Below, piece after piece: positions 1 through 7,191 of a stretch of 14,941 nucleotides of DNA. Both the position numbers and the translations under genes were made by a program. The stretch is from Phycisphaerales bacterium UBA3190 (GTDB lineage: Bacteria; Planctomycetota; Phycisphaerae; Phycisphaerales; UBA1924): the NCBI GenBank assembly GCA_002364005.1, contig DEXG01000025.1:17159-32099 (forward strand). Reading direction: 5' to 3'. The notes beneath the pieces are model-generated. The model worked only from the letters and a program-made list of their open reading frames with translations, was not told where the DNA came from and did no database searches. Every line of letters begins with the position of its first letter. Position 1 is the stretch's first letter.

Positions 1-1
1 C

Positions 2-481
2 CAGCCCATCATCATCGATATCTTCCCGCACATCCGCTCGACTGGGTACAACGGGGATTGCACGCGGACCATTGTTCACGGGCATATCCCCGATGAGGTC
101 GCCAAGATGCACGCGGCGGTGCTTGAGGCCAAGCAAGCCGCCGAAGCGGTGTGCAAGGCGGGGGCGACCGGCGAGGATGTGCACCTGGCCGCGATCGGGG
201 TCATCAAGAAGCATGGCTACAACGCGGGGCTGCCCGCGGACGATGCGCCCGACTCGTTCTGCTCGATGGTGCACGGCACGGGGCACGGGATTGGGCTGGA
301 GGTGCACGAGCCCCCGCTGCTGGACATGAAGGGGCCCGAGCTGGTCGTTGGCGATGTGCTGACGATCGAGCCCGGGCTGTACTGCAAGGCCATCGGCGGC
401 TTGCGCATTGAGGACATGGTGGCCGTCACTGAGGACGGCTGCGAGAACTTCAATGCGCTGCCAACCGGATTGCAGTGGTAA
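2..481 (+). CDS. M24 family metallopeptidase (Xaa-Pro peptidase-like), 3' part
   Basis: This is the C-terminal 159 residues of a pita-bread-fold metallopeptidase; the start lies before the window. M24 enzymes remove N-terminal residues, or split dipeptides next to proline, with a dinuclear metal centre in the cytoplasm. All five expected metal ligands are visible, in visible-residue numbering: Asp6 (IIIDIFP), Asp19 (GYNGDCTRT), His95 (GTGHGIG), Glu123 (LTIEPGLY) and Glu137 (GLRIEDMV). His102 (EVHEPP) matches the second catalytic histidine. The two aspartates are 13 residues apart, two more than in methionine aminopeptidase, as in the DIFP...GYxGDxTRT subgroup of Xaa-Pro peptidases. Methionine aminopeptidase is therefore less likely, but the substrate cannot be fixed without the N-terminal domain. 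The gene ends with TAA 61 nt before the convergent gpmA stop. Confidence 0.9.
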   Translation, partial: QPIIIDIFPHIRSTGYNGDCTRTIVHGHIPDEVAKMHAAVLEAKQAAEAVCKAGATGEDVHLAAIGVIKKHGYNAGLPADDAPDSFCSMVHGTGHGIGLEVHEPPLLDMKGPELVVGDVLTIEPGLYCKAIGGLRIEDMVAVTEDGCENFNALPTGLQW

Positions 482-490
482 GGCACGAAG

Positions 491-516
491 AAAAACGCCG
501 CGTCTTGCAGCGGCGT
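491..516 (-). terminator. Rho-independent terminator of the gpmA operon
   Basis: Arms ACGCCGC (495-501) and GCGGCGT (510-516) pair perfectly over 7 bp around an 8-nt loop. Read on the minus strand, the hairpin is followed by TTTTT (495-491). It lies 27 nt past the gpmA stop and between two convergent genes. On the plus strand no T-run follows, so it should act mainly on minus-strand transcripts. Confidence 0.8.
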
Positions 517-542
517 GGTGTGGATGGTGTTGAGATGCGGGC

Positions 543-1289
543 TTACTTGGCTTTGCCCTGATTGGCGACGGCGGCCATGGCTTTCTCGACTGCTGCCGCG
601 TCACCAAGGTATTGCTTGGATATGGGCTTGAGGTTCTCGTCGAGCTTGTAGATGAGCGGCATGCCGGTTGGGATATTCACGCCGACGATGTCGTCGTCGC
701 TGATGCCGTCGAGGTGCTTGACGAGTGCTCGCAGTGAGTTGCCGTGTGCTGCGACGAGGATGCGTTTGCCGGCCTTGATCTTGGGGGCGATCTCCTGCTC
801 CCAGTAGGGCACGACGCGTTCGACGGTGTCCTTGAGGCATTCGGTGGTTGGGATGTCGCTTGGGGCGAGATCGGCGTATCGGCGGTCGTGGCCGGGCCAG
901 CGTTTGTCGCTTGTTTCCAGGGCTGGTGGCGGGGTGTCGTAGCTGCGACGCCAGATGAGGACCTGGTCCTCGCCGTGTTGGGCGGCGGTTTCGGCCTTGT
1001 TGAGGCCCTGGAGGGCGCCGTAGTGGCGTTCGTTGAGCTTCCAGTTGCGGATCACGGGGAGCCACATCAGGTCCATCTCTTCCATGATATGCCAGAGGGT
1101 GCCGATGGCCCGTTTGAGCACAGAGGTGTAGGCGATGTCGAACTCGAAGCCCTCGTCGAGGAGGAGTCGGCCGGCGTTGGTGGCTTCTTCGTGTCCGCGG
1201 TCGGAGAGGGGGACATCCTTCCAGCCGGTGAAACGGTTTTCTTTGTTCCAGACGCTCTCGCCATGACGGATCAGAACCAGTGTGTGCAC
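543..1289 (-). CDS. gpmA: 2,3-bisphosphoglycerate-dependent phosphoglycerate mutase
   Basis: GpmA interconverts 3-phosphoglycerate and 2-phosphoglycerate in cytoplasmic glycolysis and gluconeogenesis through a phosphohistidine intermediate. The 248-residue length is normal for the family. The phosphoacceptor is His9 in LIRHGES, followed by the family signature NKENRFTGW. Glu87-Arg88-His89-Tyr90 (ERHYGALQG) supplies the acid-base glutamate, and His182 in AAHGNS is the second catalytic histidine. The start is GTG, chosen because AGGAG lies 6 nt upstream and the protein then begins directly at the first beta strand. The gene follows comB by 36 nt and precedes a strong terminator, so it is the last gene of the operon. 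The sequence is intact and the assignment is firm. Confidence 0.97.
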   Translation of the reverse strand: MHTLVLIRHGESVWNKENRFTGWKDVPLSDRGHEEATNAGRLLLDEGFEFDIAYTSVLKRAIGTLWHIMEEMDLMWLPVIRNWKLNERHYGALQGLNKAETAAQHGEDQVLIWRRSYDTPPPALETSDKRWPGHDRRYADLAPSDIPTTECLKDTVERVVPYWEQEIAPKIKAGKRILVAAHGNSLRALVKHLDGISDDDIVGVNIPTGMPLIYKLDENLKPISKQYLGDAAAVEKAMAAVANQGKAK

Positions 1290-1325
1290 GATGGGCTCCT
1301 GTCGTTGTTGATGGGAAAGGTGATT

Positions 1326-2072
1326 CTAGCCGAGGGTTTTCTGCGGTTGTTCGATGCCCGTGATTTCCCCGGTCGCCGGGTCGAACCGGGGGACGATGGG
1401 GCAGCATGAACGCTGTGATGCGAAACGGACATCCGCGCCGAAGCCGAGGTCATTGAGGCGGGCGGCGTGGAAGCTGGATGCGATGGCCAGTTCCAGCGAG
1501 CCGTGGCTTTGGATGGCGCCCAGAGCGGCATCGCGGAGGAGGGTGGCGCTGTCGTCGGGGGTGTGGGTGGATTGCAGGGCCTGGGCGATGAGGCCGGCGG
1601 CGATGGCGTCCTCGAGCGAGACCTTGCGGTCGGTTCCTGAGCAGACCAGCACGATATGCTGGTCACGGGTGCTCAGTTCGTTGACGAGGGCCCCGAGGTT
1701 GGTGATCGAACCGGTGAGAACCTCATAGGCGGCATCGCACATGTGCATGGCGCGGGTGCCGTTGGTCGTGGTGAGGACGAGGTCACGCCCCCCTACTGCT
1801 TGTTGGGTGTATTCTGCGGGGCTGTTGCCCAGTGTGAAGCCCTCGGGCTTGATGCCGCCTCGTTCGCCACAGAGGAGCGCGGATTGGCGCTTGTGGGCGA
1901 TCATGCGGGCCGAGTCGATGGAGGCGACGGGGATGATGCAGCGGGCGCCGTGCTGGAGGGCTTGGGCGATGGTGGTCGTGGCGCGCAGGACATCGATCAC
2001 GACGGCGATCGAGCCGGTCAGCTTCTCTTGGTCGAGGTGGTCAGGGAGCGTGACGGCGCTGAGGGTAGGCAT
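1326..2072 (-). CDS. comB: 2-phosphosulfolactate phosphatase (ComB family)
   Basis: ComB hydrolyses (R)-2-phospho-3-sulfolactate to sulfolactate and phosphate, a Mg2+-dependent step first defined in archaeal coenzyme M synthesis; many bacteria carry homologues without making coenzyme M. The 248 residues contain the family blocks in order: IDVLRATTT (26-34), GERGGIKPEGF with LGNSP (69-85), TTTNGTRA (101-108) and CSGTDRKVSLEDAIAAG (144-160). The ATG start has no clear Shine-Dalgarno sequence and lies 16 nt after the TpsA stop, which suggests co-transcription and perhaps reinitiation. ComA, which makes the substrate from PEP and sulfite, is not in the window. The next gene, gpmA, feeds the PEP branch, so a shared sulfolactate or PEP role is possible but is inference. 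The family call is firm; the in vivo substrate is less certain. Confidence 0.9.
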   Translation of the reverse strand: MPTLSAVTLPDHLDQEKLTGSIAVVIDVLRATTTIAQALQHGARCIIPVASIDSARMIAHKRQSALLCGERGGIKPEGFTLGNSPAEYTQQAVGGRDLVLTTTNGTRAMHMCDAAYEVLTGSITNLGALVNELSTRDQHIVLVCSGTDRKVSLEDAIAAGLIAQALQSTHTPDDSATLLRDAALGAIQSHGSLELAIASSFHAARLNDLGFGADVRFASQRSCCPIVPRFDPATGEITGIEQPQKTLG

Positions 2073-2088
2073 CGGTCACTGTAGGTAG

Positions 2089-4653
2089 TCAGTCGGCATC
2101 GATGGCGAACCGGTCGGGCTTGGGGGCAAACCATCGCTCGTAGACCTGTTCGGGGGTGACCGAGTTGGGGCTGATGCGGGTGATGAGGTTGTGCTTCATC
2201 TTGGTGATTTCCAGCGGTGTCAGCTCGAGCAGGTCGATGGCCTTGAGGACGCGGAGGATGCGTTCGAGGTCCGAGACGATCTGGGTGTTGGACTCGGCGT
2301 GGGTGTTGATGAACTCTTGCACAGTCTCGATGGAACTGCTGTCGTTGAGACTCAGGTAGAAGATGGCGTCCTGCACGGCCTTGTCCCGCTCGCGTTGGCC
2401 CTGATCGTTGACGCGCTGGCCGAGGAGGTCGGTGTAGGCCCGTGTGAGGCGTTCGACGCTGAATCGGGTCAGGCGGTCGATGGTGACGCCGAAGGCGGCT
2501 GCGTCATTGGTCGTGCCCAGTCCGGCGTTGGCATCGAGGTAGCGTTCGGCCCCGGTGCTGGTGGCATCGGTCAAAGCTTCATTGGAGGGGTCGTTGATGG
2601 TCGCGCCGAGTTCGGTGAGGACTTCTCGTGCGGCCAGGAGGGGGTCGTCGGTGCGGAGACTGAGGGGGAGCTCGCCGTCGAGTGCGCGTGCGAGGTTGGC
2701 CTCTGTATTGGGCGTGGGTGACTGGGGGATTTGTGTGAGGTCGTATGGGTAGAGGGCGCCGTCGGGGAGCATGGAGGCGAAGAGGTCGAGTGAGACCCCG
2801 CCTTCGAAAACCTCGATGTCGAGGGGGCCGGTATTGCCGGTGCCGGAGTTGTTGAGGAGTTGCACGCTGCCGCCGCTTCCGAGTCGGACGGGGCCGTCGG
2901 TTCCGAGGTCACCGATGAGGGTGATATCGCCCGAGGCGATGAGTTCGAGTCCTTCGTCGGTGAGTGCGTCCTGCGAGCGGTTGTCTTCGTTTCCGTACCA
3001 GTCGACTTGGTCCGGGGCGCGGGTGTTGAAGATGATCTGGCCTCCGGATCGTCCCTGTGAAGCGATGCGGAGATCGCCGAGGACATTGAGGTCCCCCACC
3101 GCGATGGTGGTGTATGTGTCGCCGTTGGCGGTCATGTTGAGCGAGCCGAAGGAGGTGAGGCGTTGGCCCTGGCCCATGATGATCGATTCGGTGGCGTTGA
3201 TGTTGAAGATAGAGCCCAGGTCGGTGTTGGCGTCGATGAGGTTGAGCCCGGGTGTTGCGCCGGTGGCGAAGACGAATGCGGATGAGCGGGCGGGGTCGTT
3301 GAGGTCGCCTCCGAGCGTGATGGTTCGGAACGCGCCGGCGCTGCTGGGGTTGACGCCGATGCCGGCGCGGAACTGGTAGGGTGCCCGTGCCTCACCCTGA
3401 CCTACCCATGCCTGGCCCTCGTAGAGGAAGGCGACATCGCTCCGGCCATTGGTTGAAGCGTAGATATTGTCGGCGAAGAGTGCGGTGCCCATGCCGACAT
3501 CGAAGGTGGTTGAGAGGCCGGAGATCGAGACGGGCGTGTAGAGGTTAAGTTGGTCGGCGATGCTGACATCGCCGTAGAGGCGGAGGAGCCCGGCTTCGAC
3601 TTGTAGGGTTCCGAGGCGGTTGGTAGATCCGACATGTTCGGTGAAGCGGACCACGCCGTCTTGGGCATTGATCACCAGGTCATGCGAGGCATCGGACTCG
3701 GAGTCGACGCGTCCCTTGAAGATGATGTCGCTGCCGTCGGAGGTGACTTGGACATCGTCGGTGAGGATGAGATCGCCGTTGATGAGCAGGCCAGCGCCGT
3801 CGGAGTGGAGGTTGGCGCCCAGCTGGATGTGGGCATCGTTCTCGGCGATGAGGGAGAGTTCGCCTGCGGTGATGTCGCTGTTGATGGCCATGTGTCCGGC
3901 GCTGACGGCGACGGTGGTGTTCTGAGCGTCGATTGTGCCGGTGTTCCAGGCGGCGAGTGAGTAGACATCGCCTGCGGCGAGTGAGGGGGCGTCTTCTGTG
4001 TTGAGTGTTGGGGTATTGTCGAGGTCGCTGGGGCGTTCGAGGCGGACGAATGTGTGCCCGAGGAACTCGCCGATGAGGACCTGCTCGCCGGCGGCCATGA
4101 CGACGGTGCCGTTGGGTGCGGAGATGGTGCCGTGGTTTGCGACGCGTCCGCCGACGAGTGCGATGAGGTCGCCCTCGAGGTGTCCCCGGTTCTCGACGAT
4201 GCCTCGTGCGTCGGTGAACCGGTAGGTGGCGTTCATGAAGTCGTTGTTGCTGATGTTGCCCGCGGCGGCGTAGAGGGCCCCGACATTGACGACGGCACCC
4301 TGACCGAAGATAACACCGGCGGGATTGACGATGAAGATCTGGCCATTGCCGATGAGGTTGCCCATGATCTCGGTGGGTGTGCCGTTGTTGATGCGGTTGA
4401 GTACGCGGCTGTCGACGCCGGGCATGATGAACTCGACGGTTTCCCCGGCGGCGATGTTGAATGAGATCCAATCGATGATGGTGATCTCGCCGGTGAGGAC
4501 GCGTGTCCAGTCGCCGTAGGTGATGTCGGCTTCGCCCTCGACGACATCGCCGCCTTCTGGTGAGGCGGAAGCGATGGAGGTGGCGAGCAGCAGCGCGGTG
4601 AGAGCAGGGGTGCGCCAGCGGGTGATTGGATTCGTGTCTTTGGTTGTCATCAT
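2089..4653 (-). CDS. TpsA-type exoprotein with filamentous haemagglutinin N-terminal (TPS) domain
   Basis: This 854-residue protein looks like the secreted partner of a type Vb (two-partner) system. A signal peptide spans residues 1-30 (TRWR basic region, hydrophobic ALTALLLATSIA, cleavage after ASA). The TPS secretion domain covers about 33-210 and contains NPAGVIFG at 110-117, a variant of the family's NPNGIxFG motif, and the conserved VNVGALYA. From about 210 to 620 the sequence is rich in short beta-strand, Asn, Gly and Asp turns (GDLILTDD, LNVLGDLRI), as expected of a right-handed beta-helix. The last ~200 residues (650-850) look mostly helical and resemble no domain I recognise. It is short for the family, where members often exceed 1,500 residues. 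AAGGA lies 4 and 7 nt before two adjacent ATGs (4653, 4650); the second has the better spacing. It begins 15 nt after the TpsB stop. The function of the cargo (adhesion or other) is unknown. Confidence 0.88.
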   Translation of the reverse strand: MMTTKDTNPITRWRTPALTALLLATSIASASPEGGDVVEGEADITYGDWTRVLTGEITIIDWISFNIAAGETVEFIMPGVDSRVLNRINNGTPTEIMGNLIGNGQIFIVNPAGVIFGQGAVVNVGALYAAAGNISNNDFMNATYRFTDARGIVENRGHLEGDLIALVGGRVANHGTISAPNGTVVMAAGEQVLIGEFLGHTFVRLERPSDLDNTPTLNTEDAPSLAAGDVYSLAAWNTGTIDAQNTTVAVSAGHMAINSDITAGELSLIAENDAHIQLGANLHSDGAGLLINGDLILTDDVQVTSDGSDIIFKGRVDSESDASHDLVINAQDGVVRFTEHVGSTNRLGTLQVEAGLLRLYGDVSIADQLNLYTPVSISGLSTTFDVGMGTALFADNIYASTNGRSDVAFLYEGQAWVGQGEARAPYQFRAGIGVNPSSAGAFRTITLGGDLNDPARSSAFVFATGATPGLNLIDANTDLGSIFNINATESIIMGQGQRLTSFGSLNMTANGDTYTTIAVGDLNVLGDLRIASQGRSGGQIIFNTRAPDQVDWYGNEDNRSQDALTDEGLELIASGDITLIGDLGTDGPVRLGSGGSVQLLNNSGTGNTGPLDIEVFEGGVSLDLFASMLPDGALYPYDLTQIPQSPTPNTEANLARALDGELPLSLRTDDPLLAAREVLTELGATINDPSNEALTDATSTGAERYLDANAGLGTTNDAAAFGVTIDRLTRFSVERLTRAYTDLLGQRVNDQGQRERDKAVQDAIFYLSLNDSSSIETVQEFINTHAESNTQIVSDLERILRVLKAIDLLELTPLEITKMKHNLITRISPNSVTPEQVYERWFAPKPDRFAIDAD

Positions 4654-4668
4654 GAGGTCCTTGTTGAT

Positions 4669-6660
4669 CTAGAAGACGAACTGAGCCATGAAGTGCAGGC
4701 GGGAGTCACCGACATCGACGGTGCGTGCGGCTCCGACGCCGATGGGCGTGAGGGCCATGCCGTAGTCGAGTCGGAGTGTGAGGTTGGACTTGACCTGTGC
4801 CTCAACCCCGACGCCCATGCCGACGAGTGTCTCGGCGCGTTCGAAGAATGGTGCGTCGTTGGGGCTGACGCGGGCGACATCGAGGAATCCTTTGAGGATG
4901 AGGTCCCAGTCGGCGCTGCCGTAGGGTTGGGTGCGGTTGCTCCTGAACGACTGGCCCAGGAGTGTGGTGGTGGTTGAGTCGATTGGCGTCGAGCGTCCGA
5001 GGTGGTAGCGGTACTCGATGCTGCCGATGATGGCGTCGTCGCCGACGGCGGCGGATTCGGGGTAGCCGCGAACGCTGTAGGCGCCGCCTGCGACGGTCTC
5101 GAAGTTGGGGACGAGGCGGCTGTGGAATGCCCACTGGGCGCGGAGACTCAGTGCCAGCTCGTGTGCGAGGGTCATCTGGTCTCGGCCTTTTTCGCCTTTG
5201 AACCCTTCCGGGTCGAGGTATGGGTCGAGGTAGAAGGAGTGCGTGAGCTGACCTCGGAGGATGGTGAAGTTCTCGTCGGCACCGAACCGGCCGAGGCGTG
5301 TGACATCGAGTTCATCGGTGCCGACGACTGAGCCCCAGTTGGTTTCGAGCATCAGCTCGCCAAAGGCGTTGTGGAGCGGGGTGTTCTTTTCGTAGCGGAC
5401 GCCGATGCCGGGGAGGAGGAATCGCTCTCGGCCCTGGATGAGGAGGAGGCGGTTTTCGACATCGATGTGCTCGAAGCGGAGACTGGCGACGAGGTCGACG
5501 AATCGGGGACCGTCCTGCCAGATGTTGCGGCTGAGTTCGGCGGCGAGTGCGTAGGACTCGCCCTTGAAGTTCTCAAACCCGAGGCCGACATCGCGTGCGG
5601 TGTATTCGCTCCAGTTGCCTGAGATTTTGAGGCGGTTCTTGGGCCCGAAGTCGAACTCGTATGAGCCGATGAAGGCGTTGGTCTCATCGAACCATGAGGT
5701 GATGTAGTCGAGGCGGAGGACATCATCGCGCCCGGTCAGCTGGCGGTGGATGAAGCCGAATCGTTCGCGCCAATCGTCGGTGCTCTCGGTGCCCGTGTTG
5801 CTGATCTGGAGGTAGGCATTCCAGGGCTTGGGCTCGGTGATGAGGTAGTCGACGGTGACCTCGCCGGGTTCGCTTGCGGGGGCGATGGCGACATCGGCTC
5901 TGCGCCCGGGGTGGCGGTTGAGTCGGTGGACTTCGGTGTCGATCTTCTGTCGGGTGAGGAGGTCGCCGGCCTGGACTTCGAAGCGGTCTCGAAGGCGTTG
6001 GTGTTCGGGGCGATCGACATTGGAAGTGTCGGGTGCTTCGTCGAGTTGGTCGATATCGGGGACGAGGCGGTCACCCTGAGCGACGGTGCGGACCTGTGCG
6101 ACCGCGGCACGCCAGACGAGGATGGTGAGTGTGGTCTGGCCGGCTGGGCGCAGGTCTTGGTTGGTGGAGTTGTATGCGATCTGGCTGGCGTCGGGGGTGA
6201 CCAGGTGGCCGATGAGGCCGTGCTTGGCTTCGAGGTGGTCGCGGACACGCTGATTGATCGCTGCCAGTGCGCTGGCGTAGATGACGGTGGTTTCGGATTG
6301 ACCGATGCTGCCGATTCGGACTGGGACGACGGGGCTATCGGCGACGGGGCCGATCCAACCGTTCTTGCTTGGTGACAGCAGCACGACGATGTCTTCGAGG
6401 GCTTGGGCGTCTGGAAGATCATCGTGCGGGAACGGGTATCGGAACGAAATGCCTGAAACGGGGTAGGGCTGACCGTCGCGCTCGGGGTCGATTTGGGCGA
6501 GCGGGATCGTGTTCTTCTGGATCGCGTCTCTCTTGATCGCGTCCTTCTGGATCATGTCCTTCGGGGTCGACGATGGCTCAGCCCAAGATACGGTTTGGCC
6601 GCACAGGATGATTGCACACAAAATCGAAATCGGTTCAGGCCGCATGGTTGCTGTTCCCAT
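4669..6660 (-). CDS. TpsB/ShlB-type outer-membrane transporter (POTRA plus 16-strand barrel)
   Basis: This is the probable outer-membrane pore that exports the neighbouring TpsA protein. With the start at 6660 it has 663 residues: a signal peptide to about Ala27 (ISILCAIILC core, cleavage after SWA), a linker with five-residue repeats (33-58), a divergent first POTRA region (about 67-187), an acidic linker (200-222), and a typical second POTRA with LNRHPGRRADVAI (247-260). A beta-barrel rich in alternating aromatic strands runs from about 280. VRGYPES at 530-536 is the VRGY motif of loop L6 in TpsB and BamA proteins, and the chain ends in Phe, as outer-membrane proteins usually do. An ATG at 6645 would also keep the signal peptide, and neither start has a good Shine-Dalgarno sequence. 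The open frame continues upstream to 7059, but that part overlaps the lipoprotein gene and is not protein-like. Pairing with tpsA 15 nt downstream supports the call. Confidence 0.88.
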   Translation of the reverse strand: MGTATMRPEPISILCAIILCGQTVSWAEPSSTPKDMIQKDAIKRDAIQKNTIPLAQIDPERDGQPYPVSGISFRYPFPHDDLPDAQALEDIVVLLSPSKNGWIGPVADSPVVPVRIGSIGQSETTVIYASALAAINQRVRDHLEAKHGLIGHLVTPDASQIAYNSTNQDLRPAGQTTLTILVWRAAVAQVRTVAQGDRLVPDIDQLDEAPDTSNVDRPEHQRLRDRFEVQAGDLLTRQKIDTEVHRLNRHPGRRADVAIAPASEPGEVTVDYLITEPKPWNAYLQISNTGTESTDDWRERFGFIHRQLTGRDDVLRLDYITSWFDETNAFIGSYEFDFGPKNRLKISGNWSEYTARDVGLGFENFKGESYALAAELSRNIWQDGPRFVDLVASLRFEHIDVENRLLLIQGRERFLLPGIGVRYEKNTPLHNAFGELMLETNWGSVVGTDELDVTRLGRFGADENFTILRGQLTHSFYLDPYLDPEGFKGEKGRDQMTLAHELALSLRAQWAFHSRLVPNFETVAGGAYSVRGYPESAAVGDDAIIGSIEYRYHLGRSTPIDSTTTTLLGQSFRSNRTQPYGSADWDLILKGFLDVARVSPNDAPFFERAETLVGMGVGVEAQVKSNLTLRLDYGMALTPIGVGAARTVDVGDSRLHFMAQFVF
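6505..6564 (-). repeat. Four 15-bp tandem repeats coding a pentapeptide in TpsB
   Basis: Four imperfect 15-bp units, each beginning with GATC on the plus strand, run head to tail: 6505-6519, 6520-6534, 6535-6549 and 6550-6564. They encode the five-residue pattern seen as KDMIQ, KDAIK, RDAIQ, KNTIP, with isoleucine at residues 37, 42, 47 and 52; a degenerate fifth step puts Ile at 57. The units keep the reading frame, so gain or loss of a copy would change only linker length. They lie just after the signal peptide, before the first POTRA. Confidence 0.85.
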
Positions 6661-6682
6661 CTTCGCATGTCGTCCCGTTTCA

Positions 6683-6710
6683 AGTGTACACCAAGATGGT
6701 AAATACTCAA
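6683..6710 (-). promoter_or_regulatory. Possible promoter of the TpsB-TpsA-comB-gpmA operon
   Basis: On the minus strand, TTGAGT (6710-6705) and TACACT (6688-6683) are separated by 16 nt, about 23 nt before the TpsB ATG at 6660. Each hexamer matches the sigma-70 consensus at four of six positions. The divergent gene arrangement requires a promoter here, but the match is modest and the precise site is a guess. Confidence 0.3.
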
Positions 6711-6824
6711 CATGAAGGTCCGAGAAGCGGGGATGATTGGTTGAGTTTTCGTTCAGGGGTTGGTGTTCAGGGTTGTTCTCGGATGGGACGAAACTTGCGC
6801 GTTGTGTTGGACGATGTCTTGGGT

Positions 6825-7181
6825 ATGAACCGCTTACATACCTCTGCGTGCATGACCGCCCTGCTGCTCTTGTCTGTATCGATCGTTGGTTGCCAGCGTA
6901 ACCAAACGGTTGTTGATTCCGGTGGGCTGGTGTCTGGTGATGCTGAACAGTCTGTTGAGCTGGTCTCTGGTGATTCTTTCGCATGGGAGGCGGTCTTTGC
7001 GGAGTTGGTGCCAGAGCAGGCGGAAGTCGGGGTGAATTCCCTAGTCCACGGGCCGTCATTGGTCGCGGGTGATTGGCTTGCGTTCCAGTGTGCGATCGCT
7101 GGTGGCTACATGGGATCGGCGTATGAAAAAGGCACCCCGGCGTATGCCGAGGTGCCCGAGTCGTGGTTCCGCTTCGAGTAG
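6825..7181 (+). CDS. Small putative lipoprotein, unknown function
   Basis: The 118-residue product begins with a clear lipoprotein signal: a short basic start (MNRLH), a hydrophobic run (ALLLLSVS) and the lipobox IVGC, with the lipid-modified cysteine at residue 23. The mature part is about 95 residues, acidic, contains the near-repeat LVSGD at two places, and resembles no family I recognise. The ATG at 6825 was chosen because it puts the signal peptide at the N-terminus; an in-frame ATG at 6783 would add 14 residues. No strong Shine-Dalgarno sequence is visible. Third codon positions are less GC-rich than in neighbouring genes. It diverges from the TpsB operon and converges on the EF-hand gene 10 nt away. 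Unusually, the hairpin at 7131-7156 lies within its last codons. It is probably a real gene, but without homology evidence this is not certain. Confidence 0.6.
   Translation: MNRLHTSACMTALLLLSVSIVGCQRNQTVVDSGGLVSGDAEQSVELVSGDSFAWEAVFAELVPEQAEVGVNSLVHGPSLVAGDWLAFQCAIAGGYMGSAYEKGTPAYAEVPESWFRFE
7126..7156 (-). terminator. Rho-independent terminator of the EF-hand gene
   Basis: Arms GGCACC (7131-7136) with CGGC (7138-7141) pair with GCCG (7146-7149) and GGTGCC (7151-7156) around a GTAT loop, with one C-A mismatch. On the minus strand the hairpin is followed by TTTTT (7130-7126). It begins 35 nt past the EF-hand stop codon. It overlaps the last coding part of the oppositely oriented lipoprotein gene. 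No T-run follows on the plus strand. Confidence 0.8.
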
Positions 7182-7191
7182 TAATCGTTGA

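Noticed and set aside
744..1409. 221-residue open frame antisense to gpmA and the end of comB
   Set aside because: It spans two well-conserved genes on the opposite strand and shows no recognisable domain.
6751..6775. Direct repeat GTTCAGGG with 14-bp period in the TpsB/lipoprotein gap, as an operator
   Set aside because: Two short copies in a G/T-rich stretch are too little evidence; no regulator is nearby.
6661..7059. N-terminal extension of the TpsB frame, to give 796 residues
   Set aside because: The extra 133 residues are Pro/Gln/Arg/His-rich, lack a signal peptide, and are antisense to the lipoprotein gene; the proper signal peptide begins at 6660 or 6645.
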